Shown here: piece by piece, positions 43,001 to 51,258 of the stretch
Layout: each line of letters starts with the position of its first letter
How positions within the stretch are numbered: the first letter of the stretch is position 1
Source of the DNA: an uncultured Porphyromonadaceae bacterium
Lineage (GTDB): Bacteria > Bacteroidota > Bacteroidia > Bacteroidales > Muribaculaceae
Assembly (NCBI GenBank): GCA_902493335.1
Contig: CABUPJ010000012.1
Location: 8,750-72,749, forward strand
Direction of reading: 5' to 3'
Length of the DNA: 64,000 nt
The notes under the pieces: model-generated
The model's database searches: none
Told to the model about the DNA's origin: nothing
Seen by the model: only the letters and a program-made list of their open reading frames with translations
Translations under genes and position numbers: made by a program

Positions 43001-43453
43001 CAGAAAGAGATGATTTCGCGTCTGACCTATGAATATGTATATAACAGTTCAGGCAATATAGTCGAAATCAAATACCGCGGAGTGCCGCTTGTGTCATACA
43101 TCTGGGGCTACAACGGCATGTATCCCATCATCGAAGCCAAAAATATCGGTCATGAAACCCTTGAGGCAAAGGCCCTGTCGGCCGGACTGACAAAAGCGAA
43201 CCTCGACGGACAGAAGACCGTCAGCCAGCAGGAGATAAACCGCATCGCCGGACGCCTGCGCACCCTTCTGCCCGACAGCGACATCAGTTCGATATATTAT
43301 CACTGGCTGCTCGGTGTTGTCGAGACCGTCGACGCCCGGGGCATCTCGACCACATTCGACTATGACCGCCGCGGCCGTCTGACCGAGGTGCGTGATTTCA
43401 ACGATTTTCTCATCAATAAATATGAATACCACTATGCGAGCGACCGTGATTAA
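40016..43453 (+). CDS. Rhs-family protein, N-terminal half (shell) without toxin tip
   Basis: This 1145-residue protein has a signal peptide (MMAVLSACILSISSFGAE). The N-terminus shows the Bacteroidota Rhs entry motif (IPNISFPIYSLKVGAIEVPI, then GNAGLGWTVSFGAEI). The middle is beta-rich, and the end carries YD-type repeats (YVYNSSGNIVEIKYRGVP, TTFDYDRRGRLTEVRDF). It stops at NKYEYHYASDRD without the RHS core or a C-terminal toxin, which are instead on the protein encoded at 44528. The two presumably assemble into one cage. The signal peptide suggests Sec export, not a type VI carrier. The gene uses GC-balanced codons unlike the toxin tips. Confidence 0.88.
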   Translation: MKTNRFMMAVLSACILSISSFGAENIYTPRDYSLVPPSPTVASFLDFQDYPMDYFHGIPNISFPIYSLKVGAIEVPIVLSYHGGGIRTTQKCGNAGLGWTVSFGAEIGHNVCGAPDDANNKIHGLFHLNSIEKSFRNKLIAKIADYNPTDAHSFAEERLWQVTEGDRYYQGLTDVANDTYSLYGLGLSATFVYDDNKKMIVSSEQPISITHSSEIPYITDGGCDGRGYLVKDQAGLSYLFTTQDRTKYEYHYGNPMIPQMLDSIYYASAWHLDRITDLNGNIVEYSYHKAPSTAVDCHSNREYRYFTDDEANATNLNYVYSASSVVYHPQILEKISGGGITILFNYIHEISNTKLVPLLESIEIKSADGNSRKIEFKYDKHAVPLLKKVIDQTDVILSFDYDDVSGDDFTFYLDSQDFGGYNNDKDNQGTLIPRVYKMGLNADRSIDPITSRKGVLNKITYPTGGYTQLVWESNDFSYLGSVRYEGDINDNSQSNPIVSIVEDTIRMCLDEKYKKLKIQDYFVEQLQTIALDLSHYYEMNPANLMTTDYEHSHSHITASNYSTVYPPQFPHVTIKKRGQTKIEKVIFLDKETLEPDGIKKQIYLDLQPGHYEIELVNPLEVDGARDFLEANMRYHDSPAGRIYLIKSTIDPITTQKDRNYWCGLRINSIISSTGYSKNEPICKRFYYDNALDDNTTSGTVQLLPEYMNNYYIWFAIQTGVIGYTGSYVYCIGENAFPNSLTGCLSSIEYPEVRTTQNRLGSKEPAYYLESYSYSSARTQRYCDYNHSQFLSYQPVGARMYTSRSHYRGNLMRRVQTDNSGINDGLITTYDYNIYESGNTPTLTTNAFTVCDFTRAAGDTHGYGGYDYGIGTYSIIPYNKTISFEKTTESDGLTSYKKYDYFYDSYTDRLDYNLIKSVSSESSEGDTVTTYYTYPRGNGSYLPMAETEVTVCGDAVMSAKRTEYDSLTRLPLKVYELNGAADASSIVPVTQATTAYQKEMISRLTYEYVYNSSGNIVEIKYRGVPLVSYIWGYNGMYPIIEAKNIGHETLEAKALSAGLTKANLDGQKTVSQQEINRIAGRLRTLLPDSDISSIYYHWLLGVVETVDARGISTTFDYDRRGRLTEVRDFNDFLINKYEYHYASDRD

Positions 43454-44516
43454 AACAGCGGCGGCACTGATTTTGCCGCTTATATCGTGGGCGACAGCCG
43501 GCGGCGTGTCACCCGAACTTAACTCGCCGCGCATAGGCGACAGACTCGACATAGCCGTCCTTGCAGGCCCACCCTCGTTCACAGATTCGCTCAGGCTGTG
43601 CCCCGACCTGTCGGACATATCCGTCAGACACACCGAACAGCTGTCGGTATGGGCCGCAGCTCCTGGCGACACCCTTACCGCGATGTGCATAACCCAGGGA
43701 CGCAAGACCGAAGAACTTGTCCTTGACGGCGGCGTCTATCTGTGCCGCACCCGTCAGACTCCCGGTTTCTACCGCCGCTATGACAGCGCGTGGCCCCACG
43801 GCGTGATAAAAGAGGACTCGCAGGCCGACACAGTGTCCGCCACAGGCCGTGCCGACGGCATCTCGTCATACAGGACGTCGGGACGATACCGCATGACGAC
43901 AGCCTCCGGCCTCAGAATCGTCACTCCCGACGGCGACATTGCCGGCAATGTCGAGTGCGTTATCCGTGAGGTCGACGACCGTATGTTTTTTGACGGAGAC
44001 AGCACCGTGTGTATCCACCGCGGCACCGACAAGGCGTGGTATGTCCCCGGCTACCGCTATCCGGTGCTCCGGCAGCAGCATGACCTGCTTCTGAGCGAAG
44101 TGGGCGACACCATAGACAGCCGTGTGACATGGGAGGCGCTGGCCCTTTCGGAACAGGAAGCCGCCATAGAGAACGACCCTGTCAACAGTGAGATACGCCG
44201 GCTCATCAAAGAACAGAAAGACGCTCCTGACAACAACAGCAGAAATACATCAGACAAAGACCGATCTAAAGGCAGGCTCCATCAGTCGGTGAGCATAGAC
44301 TATGCCGCAAACACAGTCAGTATAAACCGTACTCCCGGCGACAGCCGCTTCATCGACATGATGCTGTGTGACATCGGCGGACGTGTATATCAGAGCCGTG
44401 TCTTCGGCGATGACGCGCAGGCTGTCACCCTGTCGCTTGACGGTCTCGCTCCGTCGACCTATCTGATATACATCCGCACGACCGACGGGCCGATAATCTG
44501 CAAGTTTAACCTTTAA
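43422..44516 (+). CDS. Small secreted protein with type IX-like sorting domain, Rhs locus partner
   Basis: The start is taken as ATG 43422 (43434 is the alternative; the open frame extends back to 43392), giving about 364 residues and a 32-bp overlap with the first Rhs gene. The N-terminus is a signal peptide (IKTAAALILPLISWATAGG). The body is not recognised; GRYRMTTASGLRIVTPDGDI looks beta-rich. The C-terminal 80 residues (SIDYAANTVSINRTPG ... LCDIGGRVYQSRVFG ... YLIYIRTTDGPIICKFNL) form a type IX-style sorting domain. It sits between the two halves of the split Rhs system, so it may anchor or carry the complex to the surface; this is inferred from context only. Confidence 0.75.
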   Translation: MNTTMRATVIKTAAALILPLISWATAGGVSPELNSPRIGDRLDIAVLAGPPSFTDSLRLCPDLSDISVRHTEQLSVWAAAPGDTLTAMCITQGRKTEELVLDGGVYLCRTRQTPGFYRRYDSAWPHGVIKEDSQADTVSATGRADGISSYRTSGRYRMTTASGLRIVTPDGDIAGNVECVIREVDDRMFFDGDSTVCIHRGTDKAWYVPGYRYPVLRQQHDLLLSEVGDTIDSRVTWEALALSEQEAAIENDPVNSEIRRLIKEQKDAPDNNSRNTSDKDRSKGRLHQSVSIDYAANTVSINRTPGDSRFIDMMLCDIGGRVYQSRVFGDDAQAVTLSLDGLAPSTYLIYIRTTDGPIICKFNL

Positions 44517-44527
44517 CATCCAAGCCG

Positions 44528-47500
44528 ATGAAAAACCCGATACAACCAAAGCACATTCTTGCCGCAGTCGCCATCGCAGTGTCGGCCTCGGCTGCCGCCA
44601 ACAACGGCGACAACTATATACGGTCGCTGACCTTCCTCGACAGCTGCGGCTCGTCCCTGCGGGCGCGCGTCTCGACGGTGTACTATGACGGCATGGGACG
44701 TGAGGCGCTCACGGTGACAGGCGTGGCCGCAGACCCCGGCGGACTCGTATGCCTGCGCAAAGACTACGACCTGCGCGGCAACGTCGAGAAAGAATGGCTG
44801 CCCGTGCCGGGTGATGCCGCCTGCCTCAGCGGCAGCGCCCACCTCGCGAAAGCCCGGGCATTCTACGGCAACGACGAAGTCGCCTATACGTCATACAGAT
44901 ATGAACTCTCGGGGCGCAACCGCGTCACCGACAGCTACGGTCCCGGCAAATACTGGAAAAACCACGGCGTCAGAACCTCGTGGCACAAAAACACGGACTC
45001 GGGCGACTACAGCTGCAGGAAACTGACAGTCGGGACATCAACGGGCAAGGTAAAGTGCAGCGGTGTCTATCCGGCCGGAGCGCTGAGAATAACAGAGACA
45101 GAAGACCCCGACGGCATGCGCACACTTGTTTTCGAAGACCGCCTCGGCCGCAAGATACTCGAGCGGCGCATCGGTGTGACAAACGGCTATGCTGTCACCG
45201 CCGACACCCGGTTTGTCTACGACCGCCGCGGCGACCTGCGTTATGTCATCAGCCCCGAAGGCTGCCGCTATCTGTCCGAAGGCGAATATACATCGTACTA
45301 TCTCGAACGCTACGCCCAGTGCTTCGATTACGACGCGCAGCACCGCTGCGTCAGCAGCCGCATGCCCGGCTGCGGCGCCGTCGAATATGTCTACGACCGT
45401 CTTGGCAATGTCATCTTCACCTCTGACGCCGAACAACGCACGCGCTCAGAGTGGACGATGACAAAATATGACCCGCGTCACCGTCCCGCCCTGCGCGGCA
45501 CAGTCACCATGACCGGACAGAACCGTCAGAGCCTTCAGACAACCTACGGCGACTCCCTGCTGACCGAGACGTTCAGGCCCGGCGAGGGTTATATCGAAAC
45601 ATACTTCCAGTATACATGGCACCACGGGCCGAAGTCGTTCACTCCATATATGGCCTGGTACTACGACAGCTACGACTTCATGACCGGAGCCAACAGCGGC
45701 GGCAAGGCTTCATTCGAGCAATGCGACGGCAGCTTCACGACGCAGGGACTCTGCACGGGCACCGCGATGCTTGACGCCGACAGCAACTACTGGCTGACGG
45801 CCATGAAATATGACGGCAAGGGCAATGTCATCCGTCAGACCATGTGGGACTGCTGGCTTCAGGACGTGCGCTTCACCGTCGAGACGGCTTATGATTTCCT
45901 GAGTCAGCCCGTCAGCCGCACGGAGACACTTGAAAGCGTCTCCGAGGGTATGGTAACGGGCAGCAACAGCGCGCGCTTCGACATGGTCTATGACGATTAC
46001 GGGCGGCTGACAAAACAGACCCTGACGGTAGACGGCAAAACGCCCGTCACCATAGGACAATATGAATATGACGCCGTGGGGCGGCTTGTCAGGACAAGCG
46101 GCGCCGTCGATGTCAGCTATGCCTACGACATACGTTCGCATCTTATTTCGACCGACAGCGACGTCTACGGCGAGACCGCCGTCTATGACAACCCCGACGG
46201 CCTCGCCGGCCAAAGCTACAGCTGGGTCAACCGCATCACCGACACGTGGAAAGGTGACACACCGTTCACTCTGTCGACCTCATACAGCTATGACGGCCTC
46301 GGACGGCTGACGCTGTCAGAGTCGTCCGACAAGAAATACAGCGAGAAACTGACCTTCGACCTCGACGCCAACGTCACCGATGTCAGGCGTCTCTACCGCG
46401 GCGCCACCATACAGTGGGCCTCGGCGCAGGAGATGGAAGGCCCCCGCATCCTTGAACTCCATGATGCCTCGGGGCCGTATTACAGCGAGTCGGTCGGCCG
46501 CTTCCCTGCCGGAGAATACACATACGGCTACGACCGCTGCGGTCGTACGATCAGTGACGGCACCCGCGACGCTACCATAAGCTACCACAAATGGCTCGAT
46601 CTGCCGCGGCGCATCAACATCGGCGACGGCAACTTCATTCAGAACAGCTATCTTCCCGACGGCACCCTTACAGGCCGCATCTTCAACACCAAGCGCATCA
46701 ACACTATCGTCAGGGTCAACTCAAAAGGCGACACCATCGTCACGCAGCGCCGCAACGACCTGCGCCGCAACCTGCGCTTCTTCGGTTCGTTCGAGAAAGA
46801 GGGCACGTCGCTGAAAGTCCACACCCCCGAAGGCTACTATGCCGTTAAAGAGGGTCGGCACTACCAGTATATCCGCAACCGACAGGGCTCGACGATGGCC
46901 GTTGTCAACGATGCCGGAGAAGTTGTACAGCGCACAGGCTATTATGCGTCGGGCACACCCTTCGTGCTGCCCGTCGACAGCAGCGACGGCTCTGTGGCGC
47001 CGCTCGACAGTATCACCGACCGTCTTCATATCGGCAACCGCTGGCTCGGGCACTTAGGCCTGGCGATGTACGACAACACCGCCCGCGTCCATGACCCCGT
47101 CATGCCCCACATGCTCACCTGCGACAGCCGCGCCGTCGATTATCCCGGCCACTCCCCCTTCAGCCACTGTGCCGGCAATCCGGCGAATATAAGTGACAAA
47201 GATGGCAATAAAATCAAATTAAACGGCAATGCCGATGACATAAATCAAACTCTTAATCTGTTGCAAAACAGTATTGGTAATTACTACAGTCTATCATGTG
47301 GTAATGACGGTATGGTTAACATGAGTAAGCCACTAAAATCTTTTGATAATCTTACTAATGTACAGCAAAGGTTGGTGAATAAGTTAGATCCAATGCTAAG
47401 TGATGAATTAGAAATGAATCTAAACATAACGAACAATGATCCCCACGTAAAAATTGGGGATGTAAGAAGCTCCTCTATAGATATTGCTGATATAATGAGT

Positions 47501-47812
47501 GTTATGAAATCGGATATAATTAGTCCAATGTCATTATTGTGGCATGAATTGGTGGAACAATGGGAGGTACAAAATGTTTTCTCAAAAGAACAAAATTTAA
47601 CCGAACAACAAAAAGAAAATGTTTATAATCACGCACATTGGAGCGCAAGCAAATTTGAATCTCTATTTAGTGGAGGAAAGTATTCTTACCCAATCGAAAA
47701 AATGTTATACGGCAATATGCTAAAGATTCCTTATGTTGAAGGTGCAAACCCTAAAGACACGATGAATGTCATTATATTATTACCGGATAGGCAATTAGAT
47801 ACAAACAAATAA
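44528..47812 (+). CDS. Rhs-family protein with RHS core and HExxE C-terminal toxin tip
   Basis: This 1094-residue protein has a signal peptide (HILAAVAIAVSASAAANNGD) and YD repeats throughout (VYYDGMGREALTVTG, FDYDAQHRCVSSRMPG, YSYDGLGRLTLSESS). The RHS-associated core (YQYIRNRQGSTMAVVNDAG, GNRWLGHLGLAMYDNTARVH, FSHCAGNPANISDKDG) ends near residue 895. From there (about 47190) base use changes abruptly to AT-rich, which marks the exchangeable toxin tip. This 200-residue tip contains LLWHELVEQWEV, an HExxE motif (His1006, Glu1007, Glu1010) that suggests a metallopeptidase-like toxin, not proven. It is followed by overlapping candidate immunity genes, so this is the expressed cassette. Confidence 0.9.
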   Translation: MKNPIQPKHILAAVAIAVSASAAANNGDNYIRSLTFLDSCGSSLRARVSTVYYDGMGREALTVTGVAADPGGLVCLRKDYDLRGNVEKEWLPVPGDAACLSGSAHLAKARAFYGNDEVAYTSYRYELSGRNRVTDSYGPGKYWKNHGVRTSWHKNTDSGDYSCRKLTVGTSTGKVKCSGVYPAGALRITETEDPDGMRTLVFEDRLGRKILERRIGVTNGYAVTADTRFVYDRRGDLRYVISPEGCRYLSEGEYTSYYLERYAQCFDYDAQHRCVSSRMPGCGAVEYVYDRLGNVIFTSDAEQRTRSEWTMTKYDPRHRPALRGTVTMTGQNRQSLQTTYGDSLLTETFRPGEGYIETYFQYTWHHGPKSFTPYMAWYYDSYDFMTGANSGGKASFEQCDGSFTTQGLCTGTAMLDADSNYWLTAMKYDGKGNVIRQTMWDCWLQDVRFTVETAYDFLSQPVSRTETLESVSEGMVTGSNSARFDMVYDDYGRLTKQTLTVDGKTPVTIGQYEYDAVGRLVRTSGAVDVSYAYDIRSHLISTDSDVYGETAVYDNPDGLAGQSYSWVNRITDTWKGDTPFTLSTSYSYDGLGRLTLSESSDKKYSEKLTFDLDANVTDVRRLYRGATIQWASAQEMEGPRILELHDASGPYYSESVGRFPAGEYTYGYDRCGRTISDGTRDATISYHKWLDLPRRINIGDGNFIQNSYLPDGTLTGRIFNTKRINTIVRVNSKGDTIVTQRRNDLRRNLRFFGSFEKEGTSLKVHTPEGYYAVKEGRHYQYIRNRQGSTMAVVNDAGEVVQRTGYYASGTPFVLPVDSSDGSVAPLDSITDRLHIGNRWLGHLGLAMYDNTARVHDPVMPHMLTCDSRAVDYPGHSPFSHCAGNPANISDKDGNKIKLNGNADDINQTLNLLQNSIGNYYSLSCGNDGMVNMSKPLKSFDNLTNVQQRLVNKLDPMLSDELEMNLNITNNDPHVKIGDVRSSSIDIADIMSVMKSDIISPMSLLWHELVEQWEVQNVFSKEQNLTEQQKENVYNHAHWSASKFESLFSGGKYSYPIEKMLYGNMLKIPYVEGANPKDTMNVIILLPDRQLDTNK

Positions 47813-48411
47813 TGAGCAGATTATTCTATATATGTATTTTGGCTGTAATGCTACAATTTTTAAATATACATGTTGCTATAGAAGCAGTCGAGCCGGATTC
47901 AACTTTTTTAAAAGAAAAGGCAATCAACACTGTTGAAATTATTCAGCAAACACTGGATAAGAATAAAAGAGAGGATAATTCAATTTTTTATTTTTTATCA
48001 GCAAATGAAAGTCCATCAGATTCTTTAATGATAGATCCCAAAGAAATCACGATTGTTTTGGAGAATATCATAAAGAACACATCCACGATTTTGGACCCTA
48101 AAGATTGGAGGCATGGAGTCAAATATCTAATTTTTTTAAATAGATTGGGTTGGATTAACTCGGATATTTTATTTTATTCTATGGGTCAAAAGAATATAGA
48201 ATATAAACGTTCGTATTTTGAGAATGCTTGTGAATGGGTAAAAATTCATGAAAATCTATTGACTCGAAGCAGGATTTATGAATATCTAAGACTATCAAAA
48301 GAAATTAATTCATATTGGAATGATGATGTGAACGTATATACAGAAGTTGTTGATTCTCTAATATCTGAACTTTTTAATTTGCAAATTATACAATCTTCTA
48401 AAAACCAATAG
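47812..48411 (+). CDS. Candidate immunity protein 1 for the Rhs toxin tip
   Basis: This 199-residue, very AT-rich gene starts on the last base of the Rhs stop codon (TAATG), so it is translationally coupled to the toxin. The N-terminus is a signal peptide or anchor (LFYICILAVMLQFLNIHVAI), placing the protein in the periplasm or membrane. The second half is homologous to the next gene: W..V..L.FL..LGW.N.DI, a Y.E.A..W segment, and RIYEYLRLSKE. Toxin-coupled position and size suggest immunity; the fold is unknown. Confidence 0.7.
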   Translation: MSRLFYICILAVMLQFLNIHVAIEAVEPDSTFLKEKAINTVEIIQQTLDKNKREDNSIFYFLSANESPSDSLMIDPKEITIVLENIIKNTSTILDPKDWRHGVKYLIFLNRLGWINSDILFYSMGQKNIEYKRSYFENACEWVKIHENLLTRSRIYEYLRLSKEINSYWNDDVNVYTEVVDSLISELFNLQIIQSSKNQ

Positions 48412-48502
48412 TTTTACTGTTATTAGAGAACGCAGAGATAACACAACAGGAAAGACCTGTTCTCGCACCTTAGATTTATGAATTAAATTCAGATATAAAC
48501 CG

Positions 48503-49000
48503 ATGAGATCAAGACTTTATATAATATTATTAATTGTAATCTGCTGTGTGGCATGCGGTAGCGACAGAACTATTGAAACACTATTTTATTACCAACATCG
48601 ACATCTGTCACCTGAAAATTCTAAAGTAATCAGGGCGAGAAATCTGAGAAAGGAACTCAAAAAAACTTTAGAAATTGAAAAAGATACATTATCATGGCCT
48701 GAGTGGCAGAGGGTGTATCCCATATTATGGTTATATTATGAGTTCGGATGGTGTCCCAACGAAGATATACAACGGAATTTTATTGGATATGGATCTATTG
48801 AACCTCGTAAATATTATATAGAGGACGCTTATTACTGGTCTTTGAAACATAAGGAAGAATTAGATGACGACAGGATATTTAAATACCTTAAGTTAATGGA
48901 AGAATATAGTAATATACCCCGCCCTAAAAACGAAAAATCTAAGTTGCAAATTGATTCAATTTTTAACGAAATGTCAAGTTTAAGAGTTAAAGCAAATTAA
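48503..49000 (+). CDS. Candidate immunity protein 2 (lipoprotein paralogue)
   Basis: This 165-residue lipoprotein (ICCVACGSDR) shares its core with the previous gene: WQRVYPILWLYYEFGWCPNE against WRHGVKYLIFLNRLGWINSD, and RIFKYLKLMEEYSN against RIYEYLRLSKEINS. It is thus a diverged duplicate, envelope-anchored instead of soluble or TM-anchored. It may protect against a variant toxin, or the pair may act together. It ends 7 bp before the orphan toxin cassette. Confidence 0.7.
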   Translation: MRSRLYIILLIVICCVACGSDRTIETLFYYQHRHLSPENSKVIRARNLRKELKKTLEIEKDTLSWPEWQRVYPILWLYYEFGWCPNEDIQRNFIGYGSIEPRKYYIEDAYYWSLKHKEELDDDRIFKYLKLMEEYSNIPRPKNEKSKLQIDSIFNEMSSLRVKAN

Positions 49001-49007
49001 GCCCGTT

Positions 49008-49829
49008 ATGTGGATTCGTTATAACCTAAGACATAAGATGCCGCTCGACAGTATCACCGACCGTCTTCATATCGGCAACCGCTGGCTCGGGCACTTAGGC
49101 CTGGCGATGTACGACAACACCGCCCGCGTCCACGACCCAGTCATGCCCCACATGCTCACTTGCGACAAGTATGCATCTAAATTTCCTAATTTTTCACCTT
49201 TCAGCCACTGCGCCGGAAATCCGGCGAATATACTTGATCCTTCGGGAGATAGCTTATTTGTAGCACCGAAATACCGTGAAACTTTAAACAATAGTCTTCA
49301 AGATGTTTTTGGAGCGGAATCTGATAAATTTTATTATACCCAATCTGGCATGTTGACTCATAATGGTAATTTAAAAAAATTATCAGGAAAACAAAAAGTC
49401 GTGCTCAAAGGATTAAACAAAATATTGTCCGAACAGGATAAAACAGAATTAATATATGGCAAATCAGTTACATATACAAATAACTATGGAAAAACTATAA
49501 CAAAGGAAGCCTCCGAGGCAAGTGGAGCTCTGAGTATTTTGGCGTCTGACAATGAAGGAAGTATGGATTATAGTATCATATTAATTGATCCATCAGTTAC
49601 TAATTTTACCGTGAGTGAGATGATTGATGAAAATTCTATAATGGTGGCAAATTATAGAGATAAAACCGTTGAGACCAATACTACAGATATGTTATTCCAT
49701 GAATTTGGTCATAAAATATATCAAGGGCAGAGCCAAGATAAAGTTTTGGGTTATAATAACGTTGTGAGGAAATTACTAAAACTTAAACCCCGGAGGTCTG
49801 ACTACGAACACAATAAATTTAAATTTTGA
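49008..49829 (+). CDS. Orphan Rhs toxin cassette (core fragment plus HExxH tip)
   Basis: From 49040 on the sequence copies the RHS core of the expressed gene: 49040-49167 matches 46999-47126 with about three mismatches, followed by the less exact FSHCAGNPANILDPSGDS segment. There is no signal peptide and no Rhs shell; the ATG at 49008 is only the first in frame. The tip (about residues 85-273) differs from the expressed one and bears DMLFHEFGHKIYQG, a classic HExxH zinc-metallopeptidase motif (His231, Glu232, His235). The cassette is silent in this form, but recombination through the 128-bp homology could replace the expressed tip. Confidence 0.8.
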   Translation: MWIRYNLRHKMPLDSITDRLHIGNRWLGHLGLAMYDNTARVHDPVMPHMLTCDKYASKFPNFSPFSHCAGNPANILDPSGDSLFVAPKYRETLNNSLQDVFGAESDKFYYTQSGMLTHNGNLKKLSGKQKVVLKGLNKILSEQDKTELIYGKSVTYTNNYGKTITKEASEASGALSILASDNEGSMDYSIILIDPSVTNFTVSEMIDENSIMVANYRDKTVETNTTDMLFHEFGHKIYQGQSQDKVLGYNNVVRKLLKLKPRRSDYEHNKFKF

Positions 49830-49835
49830 TTACAT

Positions 49836-50513
49836 ATGAAGAGAAATATTATTTTTTTATTATTTTGCTCATTGTGTATAAGTGTATGGGGTGCAAGTAT
49901 AGATGGCAGTGTGTATGCTACACTTGAAAAAGTTTCAGAAGATTCAGTCTATTTTAGAATAACCAATAAGCTTAATGATACAATATATTTTTTTGATTCT
50001 TATAGATCATTTGATTACACCGCGTTAGATAATGCTTACAGCATGAGTGAGTATCTGCACCGCTATAATCCCCACACAAAGATCTATAAATTTTCGCTGA
50101 CTCCAATTTTACACCGTTTAGGATATCATCCTAGCGATTTGGTCGTTAGTGGGGCTGACGGGGTAATCAGGGGATATGCAAGATTTGTTTTCAGACATAT
50201 ATCCCCCGCTCACTCTATAGTGGTTTCGCTTCCTGTCAGGTCAATTCTGATGACTGATTATATTGAGGATGTAAATTTAGACGATGAAAAGTTTTACAAA
50301 AAAAGAAATGGGAAGAAAATACTTGAAGCATTCAGAAAAATAAAACGATATAAGTCTGAGGAACAACGATGGCTATGTATCGAGTTTGCTTATTACTACG
50401 ATAATTCCATAGTTGAATATGTCGAATATCCAAAAGATGGACGCATTGTTACAGACAAGATGCTTTCAAGTTTCAACATATTTTCTATATCGTTACTTAT
50501 TTCAAATGATTGA
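49836..50513 (+). CDS. Candidate immunity protein for the orphan HExxH tip
   Basis: This 225-residue protein with a signal peptide (IIFLLFCSLCISVWGAS) lies 6 bp downstream of the orphan cassette. The rest is beta-rich then Lys-rich (SLTPILHRLGYHPSDLVVSG, KFYKKRNGKKILEAFRKI). It has no recognised family. Immunity is inferred from position; the AT-rich codon use matches the toxin tips. Confidence 0.6.
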   Translation: MKRNIIFLLFCSLCISVWGASIDGSVYATLEKVSEDSVYFRITNKLNDTIYFFDSYRSFDYTALDNAYSMSEYLHRYNPHTKIYKFSLTPILHRLGYHPSDLVVSGADGVIRGYARFVFRHISPAHSIVVSLPVRSILMTDYIEDVNLDDEKFYKKRNGKKILEAFRKIKRYKSEEQRWLCIEFAYYYDNSIVEYVEYPKDGRIVTDKMLSSFNIFSISLLISND

Positions 50514-50562
50514 CGATGCTATCGTAAGCTACCACAAATGGCTCACCTGCGGCAAGTATGAT
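50512..50562 (+). pseudogene. Mosaic scar of two RHS core fragments
   Basis: GATGCTATCGTAAGC and the following 15 bases (50515-50544) match GACGCTACCATAAGC and its continuation (46568-46597) in the expressed Rhs gene, encoding DA(I/T)(V/I)SYHKWL, with three mismatches. Directly joined is CACCTGCGGCAAGTATG, which matches CACTTGCGACAAGTATG in the orphan cassette (near 49157). It has no open cassette of its own and appears to be a leftover of a third, lost tip. Confidence 0.6.
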
Positions 50563-50609
50563 TCAAGACTCCTAATCAAGAACAATATAATTGGAATATC
50601 AATACGGAG

Positions 50610-51194
50610 ATGAAGAGAATTACAGTCATAATATTTTTAATTGTCAGTGGTCTTATAGGCTTTGCACAAGAAAACATATTGATAAAGCAATATGATATCA
50701 ATGTGCCTGACAGCTGCATTAATAAGTATGATTCAAATGGCTTGCGCACCGGGCTTTGGGTATTTGAATCTAGGGGATACGATATGACATATTATAAGGA
50801 AGGGAAAGTGCATGGTCTGTATTCGAGTTATGGGTACGGTAGGACTCAAAGTGCCGACAGATTTTATAAATTGTGGGATGTCTACTATAATAATGGTGAA
50901 TTCTGCGGGCCTTTTGTTATGTATCATGAAAATGGTGTTGTGGCGGTTTATATAGGTCAAGTGACTCGATTAGGAGTTGATGAACATTATCAGACCAATT
51001 ATAGCGATGATTCGATTTTTATTTATAAAGGCTACGAGATTGATTATAATGCCGATGGCTCTATAAAAGCAGAGGGCTGGACTATAATGAGTGAAGATCT
51101 TTTTATAGATGTCGCAGAGGTCGGTGACTGGAAGATATATGATAAAAGCGGGTCATATCGAATCGAAAATAAGGGACGCAAGATAGAAAAATAA
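50610..51194 (+). CDS. Secreted YwqK/MORN-repeat protein, possible immunity protein
   Basis: This 194-residue protein with a signal peptide (VIIFLIVSGLIGFAQ) has MORN/YwqK-type repeats: YDSNGLRTGLWVFESRG, YYKEGKVHGLYSSYGYG, YYNNGEFCGPFVMYHENGVV. YwqK-like proteins are known as putative antitoxin or immunity components near polymorphic toxins. It follows the Rhs scar, as would be expected if its toxin cassette was lost. Confidence 0.75.
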   Translation: MKRITVIIFLIVSGLIGFAQENILIKQYDINVPDSCINKYDSNGLRTGLWVFESRGYDMTYYKEGKVHGLYSSYGYGRTQSADRFYKLWDVYYNNGEFCGPFVMYHENGVVAVYIGQVTRLGVDEHYQTNYSDDSIFIYKGYEIDYNADGSIKAEGWTIMSEDLFIDVAEVGDWKIYDKSGSYRIENKGRKIEK

Positions 51195-51258
51195 AGGTCT
51201 TGTCTTTGATATAGCAGGTCTATATGGAGAGATGATAACAAAAACCAATAATTAACGG

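Noticed and set aside
50413..50613. Open frame of 66 codons containing SYHKWL
   Set aside because: It lies partly inside the preceding gene in another frame; the Rhs-like residues come from a recombination scar, not a functional gene.
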